Source of the DNA: Protonemura montana
Lineage: Eukaryota; Arthropoda; Insecta; Plecoptera; Nemouridae
Length of the DNA stretch: 64,000 nucleotides
NCBI GenBank assembly: GCA_947568835.1
Contig: OX387609.1
Coordinates: 14,253,708-14,317,707, forward strand
Reading direction: 5' to 3'
Part shown: positions 35,240 to 46,059 of the stretch, in pieces
Numbering within the stretch: position 1 is the stretch's first letter
How the letters are laid out: the number at the start of each line of letters is the position of its first letter
Program-made: the position numbers and the translations under genes
The notes under the pieces: generated by a model
Told to the model about the DNA's origin: nothing
Database searches by the model: none
The model's input: the letters and a program-made list of their open reading frames with translations, nothing else

Positions 35240-35590
35240 TAGGCGTGTTTGAAACACCGGTCCTCGTGAGATCACCGAAGTTAAGCAACACTGCTCTAAG
35301 TCAGGTATTGGAAGGGTGACCACTGAACGGTTTGGCGTGTTTGAAACACCGGTCCTCGTGAGATCACCGAAGTTAAGCAACACTGCGCTGGGTCAGGTAT
35401 TGGATGGGTGACCACCGAACGGTTTGGCGTGTTTGAAACACCGGTCCTCGTGAGATCACCGAAGTTAAGCAACACTGCGCTGGGTCAGGTATTGGATGGG
35501 TGACCACCGAACGGTTTGGCGTGTTGTAAACACCGGTCCTCGTGAGATCACCGAAGTTAAGCAACACTGCGCAGGATCACGTATTGAAGT
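35240..35590 (+). repeat. 5S-head tandem array S3 (four 92-bp units)
   Basis: ACACCGGTCCTCGTGAGATC recurs at 35254, 35346, 35438 and 35530. Each unit carries the 5S head, most of the internal promoter, and a link (GAACGGTTTGGCGTGTT) that resembles the 5S 3' end. About 28 nt of the 5S 5' end are missing, so these are not normal 5S genes. There is no SINE body or tail. Confidence 0.8.
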
Positions 35591-36085
35591 GGTTAGATTG
35601 TTGTCAAAATAAGTGAAAACGTTTCTTTCAGTGAACATACAAATCGCACAGCGCTAACTTTTTTATTATTTTACAGCTCGGCGAATGCTTAACAAAGTTA
35701 CAACTAGCAAGAATACTTGCAGTTATGGTGCAATTATCATCCCAGAATAATTGCACTTTTATGACCAGCGTGCTTGCAAACATTTCCAACACTTTATTAC
35801 TGAGGCACCTTTTAGAATTATTAAAACACGGCAATCGAATTAAACTCATCTAACATTCGTTTATCCGTTTTGCCGAATTAATTCTGTAATCTTGGAAATA
35901 TCGTTCGAGCCGATATATTTACAACTAGCTTCCAGTAGCAATTAAAGACGGTATGAATTGCTCTGACTTCAGCAATAGGCTGGCAAACATTCCTGACAGG
36001 AAAACTATTTTCCAGCCCGGATGAGTTCCTTACACCTCATCATGATGGAATTAACTTGATATAGTTTTGTACATATGAGAACCTG
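35591..36085. other. noncoding DNA
   Basis: No gene or element was recognised. Confidence 0.4.
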
Positions 36086-36767
36086 GACTTGATTTATAAC
36101 TAGGAAATAATTATACACATTTTAATAGATATCTATCTAAAATATATGATAGATTTATTAATTAAGATTATTTATTATAAATATATTTATATTTATTTTA
36201 TTTTATTATTATATCTATACAAACTAGCAGTACCCGCTGCCTAACGGCCGCTTAAGATTTTGAGGGAGTTGGCATTTTGGTTTAAATGGGACCACAACCA
36301 AAAGTACCAAGCAATACCATACAGTACCCCCATTTATTTTATTTGAAATTTGCCGCTTATGTCACTCGGGGTCACTGCATTGTGGAAACTCTGCGAATTC
36401 CAAAGTGACCACGATGACAATTTCGAAAACAAACGACGTTGGCTGTCAAAAGATTTCCGTGCATGATTTCTTGAAATATTTCTTAGAGAGTGAAACTTGT
36501 GAAATACCTTTTACATCTCCACCAGATCTTACTAAAAACATGTTTAATGAACGGATAAGCACTTAGAATTGACAAAATGTAAGTTTCTTCGGTAATTAAG
36601 TTGTTTGACATTGTTTGAGAATTGTTTGAGACTTGATTTATAACTAGGAAATAGTTATACACATTTTAATAGATATCTATCTAAAATATATGATGGATTT
36701 ATTAATTAAGATTATTGATTATAAATATATTTATATTTATTATATTTTATTATTATATCTATACAAA
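36086..36767 (+). repeat. pair of 138-bp AT-rich direct repeats 544 bp apart
   Basis: 36086-36223 and 36630-36767 are nearly identical (from GACTTGATTTATAACTAGG to CTATACAAA), differing at about five positions. The 406 bp between them are unique and include CTAGCAGTACCCGCTGCC. The repeats lack TG...CA ends, and no primer-binding site is visible. Confidence 0.8.
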
Positions 36768-37123
36768 TATATATCACTTATCATCTTTTAAAATCGAATG
36801 ATGTTTATTAGTAGTTATGCTTACAATTTGCATTTCTTATTTTACCTTTCATAACATTTTTAGCACCAGTGCTGTCGGACAAAATGTTTTATAAATGTCG
36901 CTAATTTAGCATGAAATCTCACCAACAAATACTAAAACTGACATTTCACATTTTTTATAATTTGATTCAATTAGATTTTGATTCTAATCGATGTTACTTC
37001 TTATCTGTTTTACAATAATTAATAATTGTTGGAAACTTATAATTGCAGCAAAGTATTTTCTTTTAATTGAGGAAAAATCAGTTATGCGATCGACCAGGAT
37101 ATTAAACAATATTCTCCCCAAAC
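36768..37123. other. AT-rich noncoding DNA
   Basis: No gene or element was recognised. Confidence 0.4.
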
Positions 37124-37507
37124 AACAACTTGACTTAAGAAAAACTATTTGAACTGGGTTTCGAACTATTCGAACACATTGGTGCCTGTTAAGATCGAGA
37201 TCTTATTTCTGAAAATACAAAATACATTAGTTTTTGAGTTATTGACCCTGCTTATTTTATTTAGATGCATTTAGGAAGCTTGAACTAGGTAATTGTTATA
37301 ATTTTATGTGGTTCCTTTCTTATTGGAAAATTGTCAGGACTGCTCTAACCCTTGAAGAAGTAACTAGTATATGTTACGAAACGTTGGGAAATTTAGTAGC
37401 CCTTTACTTAGCATTCAAAACCCAGTTCAAATAGTTTTTGTTAAAACTAGTGCTAAGGTGAGATAAAGTAGATATGAGTCTAAAAACCATCATCAACAAC
37501 TCGACTT
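37124..37507 (+). mobile_element. hairpin-headed retroposon P, copy P3
   Basis: AACAACTTGACTT (37124-37136) and AACAACTCGACTT (37495-37507) form a 13-bp target duplication with one change. The left end begins AAGAAAAACTATTTGAACTG as in the other copies, but only about 25 bp are inverted. The right half (from about 37355, GAAGAAGTAACTAGTATATG) and the tail ending AAAAACCATCAT match P1. Confidence 0.7.
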
Positions 37508-37989
37508 CTTTCTTATAACAACTTGGCAACGTTGCAATAAAGGTGATTGATAGAAAATCAATTAATTAATTAATTAATTGACAGCTAAACAAATACATAG
37601 TTGACCATTATAACCAAGCGTAGAACTAATCTATATCATAAAATACAATTTCTAATAAAAGTAGCATAAAACATTGAAAAATAACACAATTAACATTAAA
37701 ATTAACATTAAATCTTATTTTCACAATTTTGATGAAGGTTTCACCCAACAACTAGGGATGTAGACCCTTACGAGGTCAGAAATTTGGGGTCTGGGATTTT
37801 GTCAAAAACATCCGAATACAAAACGGTGCACAGGGACAGACTGTAGCCATAGTTGTTTGATTCTTGTCCTCACACAAAGAATTCAAAATATGTACATTTC
37901 TCTTTTACAAATTTCACCCTCCTAAGTTTTTCAAAATAATTTTCAATCGCCAAAATTTGACCGCGTTTACCAACCATGTTCAGAACCAT
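37508..37989. other. noncoding DNA with a short AATT microsatellite
   Basis: (AATT)n lies at about 37559-37581. No gene was recognised. Confidence 0.45.
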
Positions 37990-38822
37990 GTTGTTATGAT
38001 GACGTCTTGTTGTCATGGCAACGTCTTGTTGCCATGGCAACGTCTTGTTGTCATGGCAACGTCTTGTTGTTATGGTGACGTCTTGTTGTCATGGCAACGT
38101 CTTGTTGCCATGGCAACGTCTTGTTGTCATGGCAACGTCTTGTTGTTATGGTGACGTCTTGTTGTCATGGCAACGTCTTGTTGTCATGGCAACGTCTTGT
38201 TGTCATGGTGACGTCTTGTTGTCATGGCAACGTCTTGTTGTCATGGCAACGTCTTGTTGTCATGGCAACGTCTTGTTGCCATGGCAACGTCTTGTTGTCA
38301 TGGTTACGTCTTGTTGTCATGGTTACGTCTTGTTGTCATGGCAACGTCTTGTTGTCATGGCAACGTCTTGTTGTCATGGCAACGTCTTGTTGTCATGGCA
38401 ACGTCTTGTTGTCATGGCAACGTCTTGTGGTCATGGCAACGTCTTGTTGTCATGGCAACGTCTTGTTGTCATGGCAACGTCTTGTTGTCATGGCAACGTC
38501 TTGTTGTCATGGCAACGTCTTGTTGTCATGGCAACGTCTTGTTGTCATGGCAACGTCTTGTTGTCATGGCAACGTCTTGTTGTCATGGCAACGTCTTGTT
38601 GTCATGGCAACGTCTTGTTGTCATGGTTACGTCTTGTTGTCATGGCAACGTCTTGTTGTCATGGTTACGTCTTGTTGTCATGGCAACGTCTTGTTGTCAT
38701 GGCAACGTCTTGTTGTCATGGCAACGTCTTGTTGTCATGATGACGTCTTGTTGTCATGGTTACGTCTTGTTGTTATGGTTACGTCTTTTTGTTATGATGA
38801 CGTCATGTTGTCATGGTAATGT
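37990..38822 (+). repeat. 19-bp X-box-like minisatellite (about 44 copies)
   Basis: The unit GTCTTGTTGTCATGGCAAC repeats with minor variants. Most copies contain GTTGTCATGGCAAC. Three (38028-38041, 38104-38117, 38275-38288) contain the perfect palindrome GTTGCCATGGCAAC, which matches the RFX X-box consensus GTNRCC-N(0-3)-RGYAAC. All three plus-strand frames are open for over 200 codons because the unit has no stop; this is not coding evidence. Confidence 0.93.
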
Positions 38823-38927
38823 TTTGTTACTAATGCCAATTTGAGCCCGCTAAAGAAAAGACTAGCGGTTGCCACGCGGCTGGCCACGTACACTCGGAAC
38901 ACCAGTCGCACACAAAGCAAAAATATC

Positions 38928-39210
38928 TTCATCGATCGGGGGTTCCAAGTCAGTATTGCAGGAATAGCCTCATCGAACGGGGGTTCCGAGTCAGTATTGC
39001 AGGAATAGCCTCATCGATCGGGGGTTCCAAGTCAGTATTGAAGGAATAGCCTCATCGATCGGGGGTTCCGAGTCAGTATTGCAGGAATAGCCTCATAGAT
39101 CGGGGGTTCCAAGTCAGTATTGCAGGAATAGCCTCATCGATCGGGGGTTCCGAGTCAGTATTGCAGGAATAGCCTCATAGATCGGGGGTTCCGAGTCAGT
39201 ATTGCAGGAT
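38928..39210 (+). repeat. 41-bp tandem array (about 7 copies)
   Basis: Units containing CATCGATCGGGGGTTCC and AGTCAGTATTGCAGG recur every 41 bases. Variants (CGATCG, CGAACG, TAGATCG; CCAAG or CCGAG) alternate. Confidence 0.93.
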
Positions 39211-39370
39211 ATTTGACCTTGGAGCCATCCAGCCGAGCAGGATCAGGATCAGCGACTTAATACACGGCATCCTGGATCGATTCTGAAATAACGAAAAAAA
39301 TAAACAATTGAATATCCTGATGATGACGACAAGGAAACGTCTTTCTTATCATTGGCCTCTTATCGAAGCA

Positions 39371-40024
39371 CTATCCACACTACAATGCGTGGCTATCCAC
39401 ACGACAATGCCTGGCTATCCACACTACAATGCCTGGCTATCCACACGACAATACCTGGCTATCCACACGACAATACCTGGCTATTAACACGACAATGCCT
39501 TGCTATCCACACGACAATGCCTTGCTATCCACACGACAATGCCTGGCTATCCACACGACAATGCCAGGCTATCCACACGATAATGCCTTGCTATCCGCAC
39601 GACAATGCCTCGCTATCCACACGACAAAACCTCGCTATCCGCACGACAATGCCTGGCTATGTACACGACAATGCCTTGCTATCCACACGACAATGCCTGG
39701 CTATGTACACTACAATGCCTCGCTATTCACACTACAATGCCTTGCTATTCACACTACAATGCCTTGCTATTCACACTACAATGCCTTGCTATTCACACAA
39801 CAATGCCTTGCTATCCACACGACAATGCCTGGCTATCCACACAACAAAACCTCGCTATCCGCACGACAATGCCTGGCTATGTACACTACAATGCCTCGCT
39901 ATTCACACTACAATGCCTTGCTATTCACACTACAATGCCTTGCTATTCACACTACAATGCCTCGCTATTCACACTACAATGCCTGGCTATCCACACAACA
40001 ATGCCAGGCTATTTACACGACTTA
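39371..40024 (+). repeat. 22-bp tandem array (about 30 copies)
   Basis: The unit ACACGACAATGCCTGGCTAT (plus CC) repeats with variants (TACAATG, CTTGC, GTACAC). All forward frames are open across it, giving frames of up to 247 codons that are by-products. Confidence 0.93.
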
Positions 40025-40419
40025 TCAACTTTATCACCAGCCACAACTCACCTGTTTACGCACCTTTTCAACGTCCTGTGAAATGCCTGTGTTAATTGAG
40101 TCTCTAGAGCTGGCAAGACTTCGCTCCTCGTAAAACTAGATCGCCGTGGCCGGCAACTCGTGGTTTTGTCGCTTCATTTGACAGGCACCCCAGTCGGTCA
40201 AGGTGGCGAACACTTTACCGACACAATGACGGCTCTTAGCGACACTGCCACCAGGATACGGCCAAGGGCTCAGCTTTGTTTACCAAGAAGCCATTGTTTT
40301 ACTGTATTTAGGTCACTGGTCCGAACGGATTTGTGTCAAATTTCTTATACCTTTGTCGTTATTTTTACTAGGAACATTGGATTCAAATAGACCAAAGCCA
40401 CAGGAACGCCACCAACACA
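40025..40419. other. unique spacer between arrays
   Basis: No gene or element was recognised. Confidence 0.4.
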
Positions 40420-41953
40420 AGCAGTGGCCGGTCCTTGGTGCTGTTGGACTGGAGCAGCCAACACAGTGTGTCAAAGTGACAAGGCTAAGCGGCGGCCGGT
40501 CCTTGGTGCTGTTGGACAAGAGCAGCCAACACAGTGTGTCAAAGTGACAAGGCTAAGCGGTGGCCGGTCCTTGGTGCTGTTGGACAGGAGCAGTCAACAC
40601 AGTGTGTCAAAGGGACAAGGCTAAGCGGTGGCCGGTCCTTGGTGCTGTTGGACAGGAGCAGCCAACACAGTGAGTCAAAGGGACATGGCTAAGCGGTGGC
40701 CGGTCCTTGGTGCTGTTGGACAGGAGCAACCAACACAGTGTGTCAAAGTGACAAGGCTAAGTGGTGGCCGGTCCTTGGTGCTGTTGGACAGGAGCAGCCA
40801 ACACAGTGTGTCAAAGTGACAAGACTAAGCGGTGGCCGGTCCTTGGTGCTGTTGGACAGGAGCAGCCAACACAGTGTGTCAAAGAGACAAGGCTAAGCGG
40901 TGGCCGGTCCTTGGTGCTGTTGTACAGGAGCAGCTAACACAGTGTGTCAAAGGGACAAGGCTAAGCGGTGGCCGGTCCTTGGTGCTGTTGGACAGGAGCA
41001 GCCAACACAGTGTGTCAAAGTGACAAGGCTAAGCGGTGGCCGGTTCTTGGTGCTGTTGGACAGGAGCAGCCAACACAATGTGTCAAAGTGACAAGGCTAA
41101 GCGGTGGCCGGTCCTTGGTGCTGTTGGACAGGAGCAGCCAACACAGTGTGTCAAAGGGACAAGGCTAAGCGGTGGCCGGTCCTTGGTGCTGTTGGACAGG
41201 AGCAGCCAACACAGTGTGTCAAAGGGACAAGGCTAAGCGGTGGCCGGTCCTTGGTGCTGTTGGACAGGAGCAGCCAACACAGTGTGTTAAAGGGACAAGG
41301 CTAAGCGGTGGCCGGTCCTTGGTGCTGTTGGACAGGAGCAGCCAACACAGTGTGTCAAAGGGACAAGGCTAAGCGGTGGCCGGTCCTTGGTGCTGTTGGA
41401 CAGGAGCAGCCAACACAGTGTGTCAAAGGGACAAGGCTAAGCGGTGGCCGGTCCTTGGTGCTGTTGGACAGGAGCAGCCAACACAGTGTGTCAAAGGGAC
41501 AAGGCTAAGCGGTGGCCGGTCCTTGGTGCTGTTGGACAGGAGCAGCCAACACAGTGTGTCAAAGTGACAAGGCTAAGCGGTGGCCGGTCCTTGGTGCTGT
41601 TGGACAGGAGCAGCCAACACAGAGTGTCAAAGTGACAAGGCTAAGCGGTGGCCGGTCCTTGGTGCTGTTGGACAGGAGGAGCCAACACAGTATGTCAAAG
41701 TGACAAGGCTAAGCAGTGGCCGGTCCTTGGTGCTGTTGGACAGGAGCAGCCAACACAGTGTGTCAAAGTGACAAGGCTAAGCAGTGGCCGGTCCTTGGTG
41801 CTGTTGGACAGGAGCAGCCAACACAGTGTGTCAAAGTGACAAGGCTAAGCGGTGGCCGGTCCTTGGTGCTGTTGGACAGGAGCAGCCAACACAGTGTGTC
41901 AAAGTGACAAGGCTAAGCGGTGGCCGGTCCTTGGTGCTGTTGGACAGGAGCAG
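40420..41953 (+). repeat. 68-bp satellite, array 4 (about 22.5 copies, reversed)
   Basis: The same unit as array 3, in the same orientation. The first copies carry variants (CACAAGCAGTGGCC; GGACTGGAGCAG). The block ends inside a unit at GGACAGGAGCAG, followed by unique CTGTGTCCGTGAAACTGCG. Confidence 0.95.
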
Positions 41954-43200
41954 CTGTGTCCGTGAAACTGCGCTAAATGGAACGTGGTCGAGCTTTAAGA
42001 ACAATAAAGGCCTCGTTAAGAAAATTGTATGGAAAGTTCTCAGCACTTGTGAAAATTAAGACTTCATTTCCAAGCGGTGAGAATTGAACTGGAAAATGCG
42101 GGGTTGAAACATCGTGGAGTTCTTATTTTGTGGAAATTAGCGAAACGCTTTGGAATTATTCTTTGTTAATTATTTTATCTTCGCGGGGCAGACTTTTCTT
42201 TAGTCTTGAAGTGGTGTTGAGTGGGGGAACAATTATGAATTTACACCGCGGAATGAGATTACAGAGAGTCGGGTCTTCTCATATTAGAGCATTGCGCTAG
42301 GACGCCAAACAGAATGTTAAAATATTCATAAGATCAGAGGTAACCGCTTATAAAACAAGTAAACATCTTAGAAAGGTTTTTATTCTTTAAAGAATGGCTA
42401 AAACCTTAGAAAGATAATGTAGCTATGGAAGTGTCCTTTGGAAGATTAGATTTTACCATTAAAAATAACATTTCTAGGAAATATCTAATACCTAAGCTAA
42501 ACAAGAGATAAAACCGCTAAAAGATAGCAAATATCGTAGCAAGGTTTTTATTATTTTTTTTTAATAGCTCATACCTATGAAATAAGATTTAAGTCTGGTA
42601 TTGTCCCTTAGATTTTAGGCGATTATTGTTTTACTATTGAAAAGAAAATTCTTAAGAAAATACCTAAGGTAAAGAAAAATACGCAATGGAAAAAATTAAA
42701 ATTAACATCAAAAATGTCTGCACACTTTTTTTTCTTCAAAATACAAACGGTTTGTCAGCTGTTTTTCAACCGACCGATCAAGTTGGCCGTTATAATCAGC
42801 AACAATTTGACTTTTCAAAAACACACCGCACATTAATTCAAACTAATTCCCACGCCACGCGCCTTCTGGTTCATTAATAAGACAATTAAAGTCAGATTGT
42901 CCGGCGTCATTGACGGTTGATACCCGAACTCACACCTGTAGCTGCCACGGTGCAGTTCGTCGAGCAATAGCAACGGAAATACCGATCCAGTTCACGAAAC
43001 TTGATCCCTGTGGCGCTTTGCACTCCATCCAAACTGTCTTCGAATTTCACTACCCGAAACGGAGAGGGTGCATAAATATATATTTTTATTTACTACCGAA
43101 AAATAACTGAAGGTATTCGGTGATGCGGCAAGATTAAGGAGGCATGATCGTCCCAAATATTACACAAACTGGATCAATGGCTCTGAAAGTTATTTATGTT
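41954..43200. other. AT-rich noncoding DNA
   Basis: No gene or element was recognised. Confidence 0.45.
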
Positions 43201-44743
43201 CCTGTCACGGAATGTCCAGCACAGAGGCGACGGCGAGTGTCCGCTCCTTTGCGTGGAGCGAAACATGCACCCTGTCATGGAATGTCCAGCACAGAGGCGA
43301 CGGCGAGTGTCCGCTCCTTTGCGTGGAGCGAAACAAGCACCCTGTCACTGAATGTCCAGCACAGAGACGACGGCGAGTGTCCGCTCCTTTGCGTGGAGCG
43401 AAACAAGCACCCTGTCACGGAATGTCCAGCACAGAGGCGACGGCGAGTGTCCGCTCCTTTGCGTGGAGCGAAACAAGCACCCTGTCATGGAATGTCCAGC
43501 ACAGAGGCGACGGCGAGTGTCCGCTCCTTTGCGTGGAGCGAAACAAGCACCCTGTCACGGAATGTCCAGCACAGAGGCGACGGCGAGTGTCCGCTCCTTT
43601 GCGTGGAGCGAAACAAGCACCCTGTCACATAATGTCCAGCACAGAGGCGACGGCGAGTGTCCGCTCCTTTGCGTGGAGCGAAACAAGCACCCTGTCACGG
43701 AATGTCCAGCACAGAGGCGACGGCGAGTGTCCGCTCCTTTGCGTGGAGCGAAACAAGCACCCTGTCACGGAATGTCCAGCACAGAGGCGACGGCGAGTGT
43801 CCGCTCCTTTGCGTGGAGCGAAACAAGCGCCCTGTCACGGAATGTCCAGCACAGAGGCGACGGCGAGTGTCCGCTCCTTTGCGTGGAGCGAAACAAGCGC
43901 CCTGTCACGGAATGTCCAGTACAGAGGCGACGACGAGTGCCCGCTCCTTTGCGTGGAGCGAAACAAGCACCCTGTCACGGAATGTCCAGCACAGAGGCGA
44001 CGGCGAGTGTCCGCTCCTTTGCGTGGAGCGAAACAAGCGCCCTGTCACGGAATGTCCAGCACAGAGGCGACGGCGAGTGTCCGCTCCTTTGCGTGGAGCG
44101 AAACAAGCACCCTGTCACGAAATGTCCAGCACAGAGGCGACGGCGAGTGTCCGCTCCTTTGCATGGAGTGAAACAAGCGCCCTGTCACGGAATGTCCAGC
44201 ACAGAGGCGACGGCGAGTGTCCGCTCCTTTGCGTGGAGCGAAACAAGCATCCTGTCACGGAATGTCCAGCACAGAGGCGACGGCGAGTGTCCGCTCCTTT
44301 GCGTGGAGTGAAACAAGCACCCTGTCACGGAATGTCCAGCACAGAGGCGACGGCGAGTGTTCGCTCCTTTGCGTGGAGCGAAACAAGCACCCTGTCACGG
44401 AATGTCCAGCACAGAGGCGACGGCGAGTGTCCGCTCCTTTGCGTGGAGCAAAACAAGCACCCTGTCACGGAATGTCCAGCACAGAGGCGACGGCGAGTGT
44501 CCGCTCCTTTGCGTGGAGCGAAACAAGCGCCCTGTCACGGAATGTCCAGCACAGAGGCGACGGCGAGTGTGCGCTCCTTTGCGTGGAGCGAAACAAGCAC
44601 CCTGTCAAGGAATGTCCAGCACAGAGGCGACAGCGAGTGTCCGCTCCTTTGCGTGGAGCGAAACAAGCGCCCTGTCACGGAATGTCCTGCACAGAGGCGT
44701 CGGCGAGTGACCGCTCCTTTGCGTGGAGCGAAACAAGCGACGG
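43201..44743 (+). repeat. 70-bp tandem array (22 copies)
   Basis: Units starting CCTGTCACGGAATGTCCAGC recur every 70 bases for almost exactly 22 copies. All three plus-strand frames are open (up to 392 codons), because neither the unit nor its junction contains a stop in any frame. The frame rotates each unit, so no constant protein repeat is conserved. The array is much more GC-rich than its flanks. Confidence 0.95.
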
Positions 44744-46059
44744 TTAAGAACCCTCAGCCTTCTCTAAAGTCTAGCATAACGAAACCATACAAGGTTTACA
44801 GGTGCTTGAAAATAATTAATCCACTTCTAGCGTAATTAGTAGCATTGCACTCTTGATGGCAGATGGGTCCGGTCCAATCTCTCGGGCGATCTTGGCGCGC
44901 AAAGCTGCATTGCCTAGCGTTTGCAGCAGCAGCCGCGACTTTGACATATGGCCCTAATGCACAACACGGCTAAACAACGTTTTATGCATTATTCATTGGG
45001 CTCTTGGAATAAAATAAGTATACGTCTTCGGAGTGGCTGGTCGTCATTAAAGAAGCGGAACTTCTTTAATTTCGATAAGGATCAGGAAACGCTTGGTACG
45101 TAAGAAAGGTATGGTGTTACGGGGATTAAGGCGTACCATGACAGTGGAACGCCGTTGATGAAATTAGCTTGGAGTTATTGAAACCGTATCAAATGTTATC
45201 GCGGAGTTATCAAGAGTTCACTTTTCCACTTTGTGTGCGTTTATAATTAATTTTAAAATCTGATACGATTTCATCTTGTTTGTAAGGTTTTGATTTGTAA
45301 AGTGGTTAAGTGGTTTAATTTGAGTCATGATTCGCTCAAGCAAACTGACATGGAGTTCGTTCCTACTCTGGTGGTACTTTGTGATTATTTAAAACATGCT
45401 TATGAGAAAAGATCTCTCAAAATGGGGTACTTTTTTGTGAATGAATCATTTTGCTTTGTTTCTCCAAATAAACGGTCACGTTACACAAAATTAATCGTTA
45501 GTTTTCAATGTTTTCAGTCATTTTCCTATTCAGTGGCCACATTTTTTATCTCAGAGTAGGAAAAAATGAGTAGGATCTGAGTAGGATATGCAAAAATTAC
45601 AAATTTTATTTTATGTTTCAATCAAAATACTCAATGAAGGGTTCATCATAAAAAGATAAATATAATAATATAATAAAGTTATTAAATATAATATTGGGTA
45701 TCTATATAAAAGAAGTTAAAACTTAATCTATTAGAAATGTGTATTATGACACTTAAAGAAAAATTTGCTGTAACAGTCAAAAGATGGACAGTCAAAAATA
45801 TTAAAGATTGGAAACTATTCCAAATTTAAAGTACCTCAGCAATTGCACGCGGAAGTTGCCCGGACTTTGCCGAGGTGACCTCACTTTCTTCAGTTTCCCT
45901 ACGCGGTCCGTTTGACGGAATGTTTAACGACGCATTGCTTGTCTACGTCTCTGATTGATTGGCGAAAGTATCGAGTCTCATTTAGGTGTAAAAATAGTTT
46001 CCATGTCTCGCTCTGTCAGCTGTAAGATGATTTCATTCAAGATTTGTGAGTTATTGCAA
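44744..46059. other. noncoding DNA
   Basis: Mixed, then AT-rich sequence. The plus-strand frame at 45290-45559 has no recognisable domain. Confidence 0.4.

Noticed and set aside
35254-35587. Genuine 5S rRNA genes
   Set aside because: The units lack about 28 nt of the 5' end and diverge in the 3' part, so a normal 5S fold with closed helix I is not possible.
36086-36767. LTR retrotransposon
   Set aside because: There are no TG...CA ends, no primer-binding or polypurine tract and no coding sequence. The repeats are simply AT-rich.
38015-40133. Long frames of 206-247 codons in the 19-bp and 22-bp arrays
   Set aside because: The short units contain no stop codon, so all frames stay open. Frame-independent openness and absence of unique sequence argue against coding.
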